Below, piece by piece: positions 55,847 to 64,000 of a stretch of DNA of 64,000 nucleotides. Source of the stretch: Pragia fontium DSM 5563 = ATCC 49100 (lineage in GTDB: Bacteria > Pseudomonadota > Gammaproteobacteria > Enterobacterales > Enterobacteriaceae). The translations under genes were made by a program, and so were the position numbers. The notes under the pieces are model-generated. The model was not told where the DNA came from and did no database searches. It was given only the letters and a program-made list of their open reading frames with translations. Within the stretch, counting starts at the first letter, position 1. Every line of letters begins with the position of its first letter. Location: assembly GCF_900112475.1 (NCBI RefSeq), contig NZ_FOLW01000012.1, forward strand, positions 26,874 to 90,873, in the 5' to 3' direction.

Positions 55847-57805
55847 ATGAGCACTGTTCATAAGCATCCCGTTCCTGCTGCTATAGCAGAAAACGCACTG
55901 ATAAATAAACAACAATACCAAGCGATGTATCAGCAATCGGTGCAAAATCCCGATGAATTCTGGGCTGAACAGGGAAAAATTGTTGATTGGATCAAACCTT
56001 ATACCAAAGTTAAAAATACTTCATTTGCACCGGGCAATATTGATATCCGTTGGTTTGAAGATGGTACGCTTAACTTATCGGCTAACTGTCTGGATCGCCA
56101 TTTAGTAACTCGAGGGGAGCAAACCGCCATCATTTGGGAGAGTGATGATGGTTCTGAAACGCAAAAAATCACCTATCGCCAACTCCATCAGCGAGTCTGT
56201 AAATTTGCCAATGTTCTGAAATCGCTGGGGTTACAACGGGGCGATGTCGTCGCTATTTATATGCCGATGGTTCCCGAAACCGCCATCGCGATGCTGGCCT
56301 GCGCGCGTATTGGATTAATCCATTCGGTGATCTTTGCCGGCTTTTCTCCGGAAGCCATATCCGGACGTATTATCGATTCCAATGCACGGCTACTCATTAC
56401 CGCAGATGAAGGTCTGCGTGCGAATAAGACCATTCCTTTAAAGAAAAACATTGATGATGCGCTATCCAATCCCAATGTGAAGAGCATAGAACACACCATT
56501 GTCTTTAAAAGAACCGGTAACACCATTAATTGGAAAGTCGGGCACGATTTGTGGTGGCATGAGTTGGAAGATCTGGCGAGCGATGATTGCCCACCAGTAG
56601 AATTACCGGCAGAAAATCCATTGTTTATTCTTTATACCTCCGGTTCAACCGGCAAGCCAAAAGGCGTGCTGCATACCACTGGCGGCTATCTGGTTTATGC
56701 CTCTCTCACCTTTAAATACACGTTTGATTACCACGATGGCGAAATTTACTGGTGTACCGCCGATATGGGCTGGGTAACCGGCCATAGTTATGCGCTGTAC
56801 GGCCCACTAAGCAATGGGGCCACGACGCTATTGTTTGAAGGCTTATTGACTTATCCGGGCCCTAATCGCATGTCTCAAGTTGTGGACAAGCATCAAGTTA
56901 ATATTCTTTATACCGCGCCGACGGCCATCCGTTCTCTAATGGCGCAGGGCGATCTGGCCATCGCCGATACCAAACGGAGTTCATTAAGAATTATGGGCAC
57001 CGTTGGCGAGCCCATAAATCCTGAAGCCTGGGAATGGTATTACTACACCATCGGTAATGGAAAATGCCCAATTGTTGATACCTGGTGGCAAACGGAAACT
57101 GGCGGTTTTATGTTAACCCCGCTACCCGGAGCCACCGAGCTTAAAGCTGGATCAGCAACTCTACCGTTCTTCGGTGTTCAGCCTGCTTTAGTGGATAACG
57201 ATGGCAATATACTTACCGATACCTGTGAGGGTAATCTGGTGATTACCGACTCTTGGCCGGGACAGGCTCGCACCCTTTATGGCGACCACGAGCGGTTTGA
57301 ACAAACCTATTTTTCATCGTTTAAAGGTACCTATTTCAGCGGTGACGGCGCCCGCCGTGATGAAGATGGCTATTACTGGATTACCGGACGAGTTGATGAT
57401 GTGCTCAACGTATCAGGCCATCGTCTGGGTACTGCTGAGATTGAATCCGCTCTGGTAGCCCATCCACAAATTGCTGAAGCCGCCGTGGTTGGTATTCCCC
57501 ATTACATTAAAGGGCAGGCTATCTACGCCTATATCACGTTGAACAATGGCGTCGAACCCAATGATGAACTCTACGATAACGTCATCAAGTGGGTGCGTAA
57601 AGAAATCGGCCCTATTGCCACCCCGGATATTCTGCACTGGACCCAAACGCTGCCAAAAACACGTTCAGGAAAAATCATGCGCCGTATTCTGCGGAAAATC
57701 GCCGAAGGCGATACCAGTAACCTGGGTGACATCTCAACCCTTGCCGACCCTAGCGTCGTAGAAAAATTGCTGCAGGAAAAGGAGTTAATGAAAGTCGCCT
57801 CATAG
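55847..57805 (+). CDS. acs: Acetyl-CoA synthetase
   Basis: AMP-forming enzyme that converts acetate, ATP and CoA to acetyl-CoA, the high-affinity route for acetate scavenging. At 652 residues it equals E. coli Acs. The adenylation motif is [19 protein letters not shown], followed by [29 protein letters not shown] and the regulatory lysine loop [14 protein letters not shown], whose Lys is acetylated in other enterobacteria. GAGGG precedes the ATG. It is first of acs-yjcH-actP. Confidence 0.97.
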   Translation: MSTVHKHPVPAAIAENALINKQQYQAMYQQSVQNPDEFWAEQGKIVDWIKPYTKVKNTSFAPGNIDIRWFEDGTLNLSANCLDRHLVTRGEQTAIIWESDDGSETQKITYRQLHQRVCKFANVLKSLGLQRGDVVAIYMPMVPETAIAMLACARIGLIHSVIFAGFSPEAISGRIIDSNARLLITADEGLRANKTIPLKKNIDDALSNPNVKSIEHTIVFKRTGNTINWKVGHDLWWHELEDLASDDCPPVELPAENPLFILYTSGSTGKPKGVLHTTGGYLVYASLTFKYTFDYHDGEIYWCTADMGWVTGHSYALYGPLSNGATTLLFEGLLTYPGPNRMSQVVDKHQVNILYTAPTAIRSLMAQGDLAIADTKRSSLRIMGTVGEPINPEAWEWYYYTIGNGKCPIVDTWWQTETGGFMLTPLPGATELKAGSATLPFFGVQPALVDNDGNILTDTCEGNLVITDSWPGQARTLYGDHERFEQTYFSSFKGTYFSGDGARRDEDGYYWITGRVDDVLNVSGHRLGTAEIESALVAHPQIAEAAVVGIPHYIKGQAIYAYITLNNGVEPNDELYDNVIKWVRKEIGPIATPDILHWTQTLPKTRSGKIMRRILRKIAEGDTSNLGDISTLADPSVVEKLLQEKELMKVAS

Positions 57806-57809
57806 ACTA

Positions 57810-57826
57810 CGCCGCTTCGCGCGGCG
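57810..57826 (+). promoter_or_regulatory. mRNA hairpin in the acs-yjcH gap
   Basis: CGCCGC-TTCGC-GCGGCG, 4 bases after the acs stop. It has no T-run, so it probably stabilises the acs 3' end or tunes downstream expression rather than terminating. Confidence 0.55.
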
Positions 57827-57859
57827 ATATTCAATCGATATCTCACAGGAGACGCTCTG

Positions 57860-58171
57860 ATGAATGAACACATTTATCAACGGATTGAAAGTAACCCGCG
57901 CTTCAAAGACTTGGTGCGCAAACGAGATAGATTCGCTTGGTCGCTCTCGTTTATCACACTGGCACTCTATGTAGGTTTTATCCTACTGATCGCCTTTGAA
58001 CCTCAGTGGCTGGGCACCCCCATTGCAGAAGGGACCAGTATCACCCGGGGGATCCCCGTGGGCATCGGCCTGATTATTACTTCATTTTTATTGACCGGAA
58101 TTTATGTCTACCGCGCCAATAGAGAGTTTGATGAAATTAATGCCAAAATACTCGATGAGGCACACCAATGA
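57860..58171 (+). CDS. yjcH: DUF485 membrane protein YjcH
   Basis: A 103-residue inner-membrane protein always found with ActP. It has two helices ([16 protein letters not shown] and [16 protein letters not shown]) and an N-terminal basic segment [14 protein letters not shown], the usual DUF485 pattern. It starts 54 bases after acs and overlaps actP by 4 bases (ATGA). Its biochemical role is unknown; a partner or accessory role for the acetate permease is inferred from constant linkage. Confidence 0.95.
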   Translation: MNEHIYQRIESNPRFKDLVRKRDRFAWSLSFITLALYVGFILLIAFEPQWLGTPIAEGTSITRGIPVGIGLIITSFLLTGIYVYRANREFDEINAKILDEAHQ

Positions 58172-59823
58172 AAATGCGCCCTCTCTCTCTATTACCCCTA
58201 TTAGCTATATCACCAATGGTTTTTGCTGAAGGTATCAGCGGCGAGGTGAAGCGCCAACCGCTTAATATCGAAGCTATCATTATGTTTGTTCTGTTTGTCG
58301 GGGCAACGCTCTACATTACTTATTGGGCTTCCAAGCGCACCCGTTCTCGCTCTGACTACTATACGGCAGGAGGTAAGATTACCGGTCTACAAAATGGGCT
58401 GGCCATCGCCGGTGATTTTATGTCCGCCGCCTCCTTCCTCGGCATCTCAGCTTTGGTTTACACATCCGGCTATGACGGTCTGATCTATTCCATTGGCTTT
58501 CTGATTGGTTGGCCAATCATTCTGTTTCTGATTGCCGAACGCCTACGTAATCTAGGCAAATATACCTTTGCCGATGTCGCCTCCTACCGTTTAAAACAGA
58601 AGGAAATCCGCACCCTATCCGCTTGTGGCTCGCTGGTGGTGGTTGCTCTATATTTGATTGCCCAAATGGTTGGAGCCGGTAAGTTAATTCAGCTGCTATT
58701 CGGCCTGAACTACCATGTCGCGGTGGTGCTAGTCGGTATCTTGATGGTGCTGTACGTCCTGTTTGGCGGTATGTTAGCCACCACGTGGGTACAAATTATC
58801 AAAGCCGTATTGCTACTGGCTGGCGCCAGCTTTATGGCTATCATGGTTATGAAGTCCGTAAACTTCAATTTCAATGAACTGTTTGTGCAGGCGATCAAAA
58901 CCAGCCCTAAAGGGGTGGCTATTATGAGTCCAGGTGGATTAGTTTCCGATCCAATCTCCGCCCTTTCTCTTGGTCTGGCCTTAATGTTCGGTACGGCTGG
59001 ATTACCGCATATTCTTATGCGTTTCTTTACCGTCAGTGATGCGAAGGAAGCGCGTAAAAGCGTATTCTACGCTACCGGTTTCATCGGCTACTTCTATATT
59101 CTGACCTTTATCATTGGATTTGGCGCCATCTTTCTGGTGGGCGGAAACCCGATATTTAAAGATGCTGCCGGCGCGCTAATTGGTGGAAATAATATGGCTG
59201 CCGTGCATCTTGCTGATGCGGTTGGCGGTAGTTTCTTCCTCGGCTTTATCTCTGCCGTTGCCTTTGCCACCATACTGGCAGTGGTGGCTGGTTTAACCTT
59301 AGCGGGTGCATCCGCCGTTTCCCACGACCTGTATGCTAATGTGATTAAACAGGGCAAGGCCACCGAACGCGATGAGCTCAAGGTCTCTAAAGTCACAACG
59401 ATTGTCTTAGGATTTGTGGCTATCGGGCTGGGAATTCTATTTGAAAAGCAGAATATCGCTTTCATGGTAGGTTTGGCATTCTCTATCGCTGCCAGCTGTA
59501 ACTTCCCCATTATTATACTATCTATGTACTGGCGTAGATTAACCACCCGGGGAGCCATGATTGGCGGCTGGTTGGGATTGATCAGCGCGGTAACCATGAT
59601 GATCCTTGGACCAACCATTTGGGTGCAGATCCTTGGACATGCTAAACCGATTTACCCTTATGAATATCCGGCACTATTTTCGATGACCATTGCATTCTTT
59701 GGGACTTGGTTCTTCTCCATCACTGATTCATCACAAAGTGCGATACAAGAACGACAACTTTTCTATCCGCAGTTTATCCGTTCACAAACTGGTTATGGCG
59801 CATCGGAAAGCGTATCTCATTAG
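58168..59823 (+). CDS. actP: Acetate/glycolate permease ActP
   Basis: Sodium-solute symporter (SSS family) for acetate and similar short acids. The signal-like first helix ([17 protein letters not shown]) is kept as in E. coli ActP, and the length of 551 is normal. Family features: [50 protein letters not shown] and [20 protein letters not shown]. It is last in the operon, followed by a good terminator. Confidence 0.96.
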   Translation: MKMRPLSLLPLLAISPMVFAEGISGEVKRQPLNIEAIIMFVLFVGATLYITYWASKRTRSRSDYYTAGGKITGLQNGLAIAGDFMSAASFLGISALVYTSGYDGLIYSIGFLIGWPIILFLIAERLRNLGKYTFADVASYRLKQKEIRTLSACGSLVVVALYLIAQMVGAGKLIQLLFGLNYHVAVVLVGILMVLYVLFGGMLATTWVQIIKAVLLLAGASFMAIMVMKSVNFNFNELFVQAIKTSPKGVAIMSPGGLVSDPISALSLGLALMFGTAGLPHILMRFFTVSDAKEARKSVFYATGFIGYFYILTFIIGFGAIFLVGGNPIFKDAAGALIGGNNMAAVHLADAVGGSFFLGFISAVAFATILAVVAGLTLAGASAVSHDLYANVIKQGKATERDELKVSKVTTIVLGFVAIGLGILFEKQNIAFMVGLAFSIAASCNFPIIILSMYWRRLTTRGAMIGGWLGLISAVTMMILGPTIWVQILGHAKPIYPYEYPALFSMTIAFFGTWFFSITDSSQSAIQERQLFYPQFIRSQTGYGASESVSH

Positions 59824-59838
59824 CCTTGATTCATGTCA

Positions 59839-59868
59839 TTAAAGGCGCTAAAGCGCCTTTAATTTTTT
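59839..59868 (+). terminator. Intrinsic terminator of acs-yjcH-actP
   Basis: TTAAAGGCGCT and AGCGCCTTTAA form an 11-base stem with a 2-base apparent loop, followed by six T (59863-59868). It also lies just before the converging zinc-ribbon gene. Confidence 0.9.
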
Positions 59869-59875
59869 CATATCA

Positions 59876-60427
59876 CTACTTAACCGCTGACCAAGGATTA
59901 TCTGCCAACAGGAATGCCTTTAATCGATCTTTTTGCGGATGTTGCTGTAGCCATTCACGTAGATCTTTAACTTTGTCATAGTCTTCCTGACCAAACTGAC
60001 TCAGATACATTTCATCAAACTGCGCCTGAGTATGGGCTTCCCGAATCTGCCTCTGCCATACATCGGTAAAAATAGCATTTAATTTGTCGGCCAGACCATG
60101 GGCGTTTAACAGCTCCCATTCACCTTTATCCAACCAAATACCGTTTACTTTCGGGCTTAAATCCAAACGATGTTCAGTATCTTTAGATATGCGGAATTTA
60201 AGCATCAGTGAACCAGTAACCGGACAGAGTAACGCTGATTTGGTTTCCTCACTTTTAACAACCACATCATTCGGCAATTCAGCAGACTCTGGTAACTGCC
60301 CTTTGTATCTTAGATAGTCTTCTAATATCAGCCAGTTTCCACCACAAGCATTACAGGTATGAACTGGTATCAGATTATCCAAACGAGTCGGTTGTAACAC
60401 GCCAGTTTTACATTTTGGACATTGCAT
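59876..60427 (-). CDS. zf-TFIIB zinc-ribbon protein
   Basis: A 183-residue cytoplasmic protein. The N-terminal zinc ribbon has CPKCKTGVL and CNACGGNWL (four cysteines). A second zinc-ribbon-like half, in which only one Cys remains (LLCPVTGSLM), is followed by GIWLDKGEWELL, the family hallmark. The C-terminus is a charged helical tail (REWLQQHPQKDRLKAFLL). Function unknown. It converges on actP. Confidence 0.82.
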   Translation of the reverse strand: MQCPKCKTGVLQPTRLDNLIPVHTCNACGGNWLILEDYLRYKGQLPESAELPNDVVVKSEETKSALLCPVTGSLMLKFRISKDTEHRLDLSPKVNGIWLDKGEWELLNAHGLADKLNAIFTDVWQRQIREAHTQAQFDEMYLSQFGQEDYDKVKDLREWLQQHPQKDRLKAFLLADNPWSAVK

Positions 60428-60834
60428 TAATTATCTCTCTTTCCTTGAAAGCAACTCTTTGAAAATAACATCTGCTTAAAGTGCAACAGAATTGCAATTA
60501 CAGATATTAAAGTAGTAATAAAGTGCATCAAATAATATCAAAATATAAATATTATCAGCATAAAAAATCGTAATATTGAATAAAATATCATCTGAATGAT
60601 GAATAATCAAACATCAATTTCATGAAATACGAAAAAATATTGTTTATTATCAATATATTAAAATTAAATTCTAATTCAATAATTAATGTAACAGTTTTTT
60701 TGTGATCTAATCCGCATATTTAAATAATATTCAGCAGCTAGTTACACTCTGGTTAGGCCACCATAATGGACTATATTCACAATAAGCATGCCCCAAACCA
60801 GTATGTATATTTATATTTTTAAGGAAACTGCATT
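60428..60834. other. AT-rich region upstream of aqpZ
   Basis: No gene of useful length; an 18-codon frame at about 60766 lacks a ribosome site. It presumably holds the aqpZ promoter. AAGGA stands before the aqpZ ATG. Confidence 0.45.
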
Positions 60835-61536
60835 ATGTTTAAAAGATTATCTGCCGAATTCTTCGGTACTTTTTGGTTGGTTTTTGGTGGTTGCGGCAGC
60901 GCAGTTCTGGCGGCTGCATTTCCGGGCTTAGGCATCGGTTTTGCCGGTGTTGCTCTTGCATTCGGTCTGACTGTATTAACAATGGCTTATGCTGTTGGTC
61001 ACATTTCTGGCGGCCATTTTAATCCAGCGGTTACTCTTGGCCTGTTTGCCGGTGGTCGTTTCCCAGCAAAAGACGTTGTTCCTTACATTATCGCTCAGGT
61101 TATTGGTGCCATTGCTGCCGCAGCGGTATTATGGGTTATTGCCGACGGTAAAGCAGGTTTTGATGCCAGCGCCAGCGGTTTTGCCTCTAACGGATACGGT
61201 GAACATTCTCCGGGTGGATTCTCTTTACAGGCCGCTATCGTTGCTGAGTTGGTATTAACTGCCTTCTTCCTAATCATTATTCATGGTGCAACAGATAAAC
61301 GCGCTCCAGCGGGTTTCGCGCCTTTGGCTATCGGTCTTGGCCTGACGCTAATTCACTTAATCAGCATTCCTGTTACCAATACCTCAGTTAACCCAGCACG
61401 TAGTACTGGTGTAGCTATTTTCCAAGGTGGTTGGGCACTTGAGCAGTTATGGATGTTCTGGCTGGTTCCATTAATCGGCGGTGTTATCGGTGGTTTAATC
61501 TATCGTTTCCTGCTGGAAAGTAAGAAAGCTGACTAA
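60835..61536 (+). CDS. aqpZ: Aquaporin Z
   Basis: Inner-membrane water channel of 233 residues with six helices. Both NPA boxes are present: [12 protein letters not shown] and [11 protein letters not shown]. The first is preceded by [10 protein letters not shown], and the selectivity-filter arginine follows the second NPA (Arg in NPAR), with His in IHLISIPV, so it is a water-selective AqpZ rather than GlpF. It is transcribed alone and ends before a strong hairpin. Confidence 0.96.
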   Translation: MFKRLSAEFFGTFWLVFGGCGSAVLAAAFPGLGIGFAGVALAFGLTVLTMAYAVGHISGGHFNPAVTLGLFAGGRFPAKDVVPYIIAQVIGAIAAAAVLWVIADGKAGFDASASGFASNGYGEHSPGGFSLQAAIVAELVLTAFFLIIIHGATDKRAPAGFAPLAIGLGLTLIHLISIPVTNTSVNPARSTGVAIFQGGWALEQLWMFWLVPLIGGVIGGLIYRFLLESKKAD

Positions 61537-61546
61537 TATCGATCTG

Positions 61547-61581
61547 TATAGCGCCTGTTGTTTATCATGGCAGGCGCTATA
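61547..61581. terminator. Bidirectional hairpin between aqpZ and hydrolase gene
   Basis: TATAGCGCCTG (61547-61557) and CAGGCGCTATA (61571-61581) form a perfect 11-base stem between two converging genes. Confidence 0.75.
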
Positions 61582-61588
61582 TCCTTAT

Positions 61589-62521
61589 TTAATTACCGCT
61601 ATTTCGCATCACCTTCTTAAGCCAAATATTTATCTCTTTAGCAACCTCTGACATTTGGCTATTTCCTTCTTTATCCTGCAAAACATGATCCAATTCGGGA
61701 TAAAACAGGTAATCGATATTATTTTTGCCTGCTCCCTGTAATATCTCTATCATTTGACTAACTTTTTTTGGTGGTACCGAGGTATCCTTTCCACCCTGAA
61801 TAATTAAAACCGGTGATGTTACTGAACTCAGTACTACCTGCTGATCGACGCTTAACACACTACGCCACCAACCATACCCATGATTGCTCATTTCCAGTTC
61901 GAAAGGCTTAGCGGATAGAATATATTTCACCATTTCTCCGAAATTGGCCGCATCTTCCTTAACTTTTGAGGGATTATCAGTATCAACTGACATACTGTGC
62001 AAGACATCATCCTTAAACCAACGTCCACCGCCACTAAATGACACGGTAGCATCAATGTAATCCACTTTTGAAGCCAGTATATTAGCCACCACTGCCCCTT
62101 CACTTCCTCCTAATACAATAACGCTACCGTAATGATATTTATCTCTACTAACATCCATAACCTGCTTTATATCCGTAACCCGCTGTTCTAGATTATCCCT
62201 CTGCATGTATTGTTTAGGGCAATCCTCACGCTCAACGGAATCGCTATATACCAGCGTTGAATCAATCCCATATTTTTCTACCGTAAGTACATCAGCCTGA
62301 GGCCATACATACTTCAACTGATTTTTAATCAAGCGATTTTTAGACACGCTATTGCAGTCAGAACCTTGAATAATGACGAGTAATACGGGAGATTTATCGG
62401 ACGTAGAATTACGTTCCAGATAGTAAGTGATAGCGGAGCCATCTTCTCTGTTTAATAATTCGGCAGAAAAAGAGCTTAACGGTAGAAGTAATGATATTGA
62501 AAACAGCAGTCTAAGAATCAT
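61589..62521 (-). CDS. Exported alpha/beta-hydrolase-fold protein
   Basis: A 310-residue protein with a signal peptide (MILRLLFSISLLLPLSSFSA). The fold markers are VLLVIIQGSDCNS near the oxyanion strand, the nucleophile elbow VLGGSEGAVVA (Ser in GGSEG), the acid region LIIQGGKDTSVP and the histidine in YPELDHVLQD, giving a complete triad. Two Cys pairs may form disulfides in the periplasm. I start at 62521, where AAGGA precedes the ATG; the frame is open to 62539. The substrate is unknown. The IS element begins 46 bases upstream and may have displaced its promoter. Confidence 0.82.
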   Translation of the reverse strand: MILRLLFSISLLLPLSSFSAELLNREDGSAITYYLERNSTSDKSPVLLVIIQGSDCNSVSKNRLIKNQLKYVWPQADVLTVEKYGIDSTLVYSDSVEREDCPKQYMQRDNLEQRVTDIKQVMDVSRDKYHYGSVIVLGGSEGAVVANILASKVDYIDATVSFSGGGRWFKDDVLHSMSVDTDNPSKVKEDAANFGEMVKYILSAKPFELEMSNHGYGWWRSVLSVDQQVVLSSVTSPVLIIQGGKDTSVPPKKVSQMIEILQGAGKNNIDYLFYPELDHVLQDKEGNSQMSEVAKEINIWLKKVMRNSGN

Positions 62522-62575
62522 TTGCCTATCCTTATGCACATCAATAGTAAAGATTAGACAATCAGTATGTAGTGG

Positions 62576-63786
<1,211 letters not shown>

Positions 63787-63867
63787 TCACCTCTATTCAG
63801 GTGGCCAAATTAACTATGCCACTACAGTATCGGTAAAGTATCCGTTTAGCTAGGAACACGCTGGTAG

Positions 63868-63938
63868 TGAGCCCGATGAGATTCGGGCCTAACCGAAAAT
63901 ACGCGGGTATTAAGCCTGGCGAGCTTCGGGCCTAGCCG
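63868..63938. repeat. REP-like tandem 28-base hairpins
   Basis: Two related units, 63868-63895 and 63911-63938, differ at about six positions and each folds by GCC(C)G pairing with CGGGC, ending CCTAACCG or CCTAGCCG. The remainder to 64000 includes the inverted repeat GCAGC-taaa-GCTGC. No gene is seen after the IS element. Confidence 0.55.
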
Positions 63939-64000
63939 CGCTACGGGCACTCCGGCAGCTAAAGCTGCTACGACCCCCACGCCCGTCTCTCCCTCAGATT

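Noticed and set aside
59094..59618. 174-residue open frame antisense to actP
   Set aside because: Shadow of a strongly conserved membrane protein; no ribosome site and composition mirrors actP.

Overview
The window reads as a chromosomal segment of a Gram-negative enterobacterium (order Enterobacterales). The housekeeping genes are clearly enteric: KdgR, Rbn, MdaB, YcaC, a YjeI-like lipoprotein, AqpZ, GltP, Acs-YjcH-ActP and TtrRSBCA. Moderate-to-low GC with AT-rich accessory intergenic regions and the absence of the nrf operon between acs and gltP are compatible with a deep-branching family such as Budviciaceae (Limnobaculum/Pragia/Budvicia-like). That family placement is inference, not demonstrated.

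Region 1 (1-2.9 kb) is the end of a surface-polysaccharide operon: the C-terminus of an unrecognised protein, a family 4-type glycosyltransferase, and UDP-glucose 6-dehydrogenase.

Region 2 (3-33 kb) is a surface-adhesin and competition island, nearly all on the minus strand. It holds three classical autotransporters (3.0-4.9, 23.1-26.4 and 28.0-31.2 kb) and a complete contact-dependent inhibition locus. That locus is cdiB, then a 3121-residue cdiA whose C-terminus looks like a cytidine-deaminase-type toxin, then a SUKH/SMI1-KNR4-like immunity gene. Behind it lies a trail of orphan modules: a displaced VENN-containing cdiA-CT with an Imm42-type immunity gene, then an immunity gene broken by a one-base frameshift. 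A 475-bp near-identical repeat joins the main and orphan CT modules. Two small regulators of a kind linked to switching or transposition sit in the island: an IS1 InsA-like zinc-ribbon protein and a PapI/FaeA-like winged helix. An OxyR-like palindrome flanked symmetrically by two Dam (GATC) sites lies upstream of one autotransporter unit. A YjeI-like lipoprotein, a TehB methyltransferase, and an ECF sigma factor with a His-rich membrane partner lie between the CDI locus and the second autotransporter.

Region 3 (33-42.6 kb) is anaerobic respiration: ttrSR divergent from ttrBCA (tetrathionate reductase), with a MocA-like molybdenum-cofactor nucleotidyltransferase convergent with ttrA. Two dyads in the ttrS-ttrB gap are candidate operators.

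Region 4 (42.8-53.5 kb) carries core metabolism and regulators: kdgR, a GNAT enzyme, rbn, a LysR/pirin divergent pair, ycaC, mdaB, an AraC regulator with azlCD, and a MATE exporter with a TetR regulator. Region 5 (53.7-61.5 kb) is acetate and glutamate uptake (gltP divergent from acs-yjcH-actP), a zinc-ribbon protein and aqpZ. Region 6 (61.6-64 kb) has a secreted alpha/beta hydrolase, an intact 1259-bp IS3-family element with a 3-bp target duplication, and REP-like repeats at the edge. I saw no tRNA, rRNA or CRISPR array.
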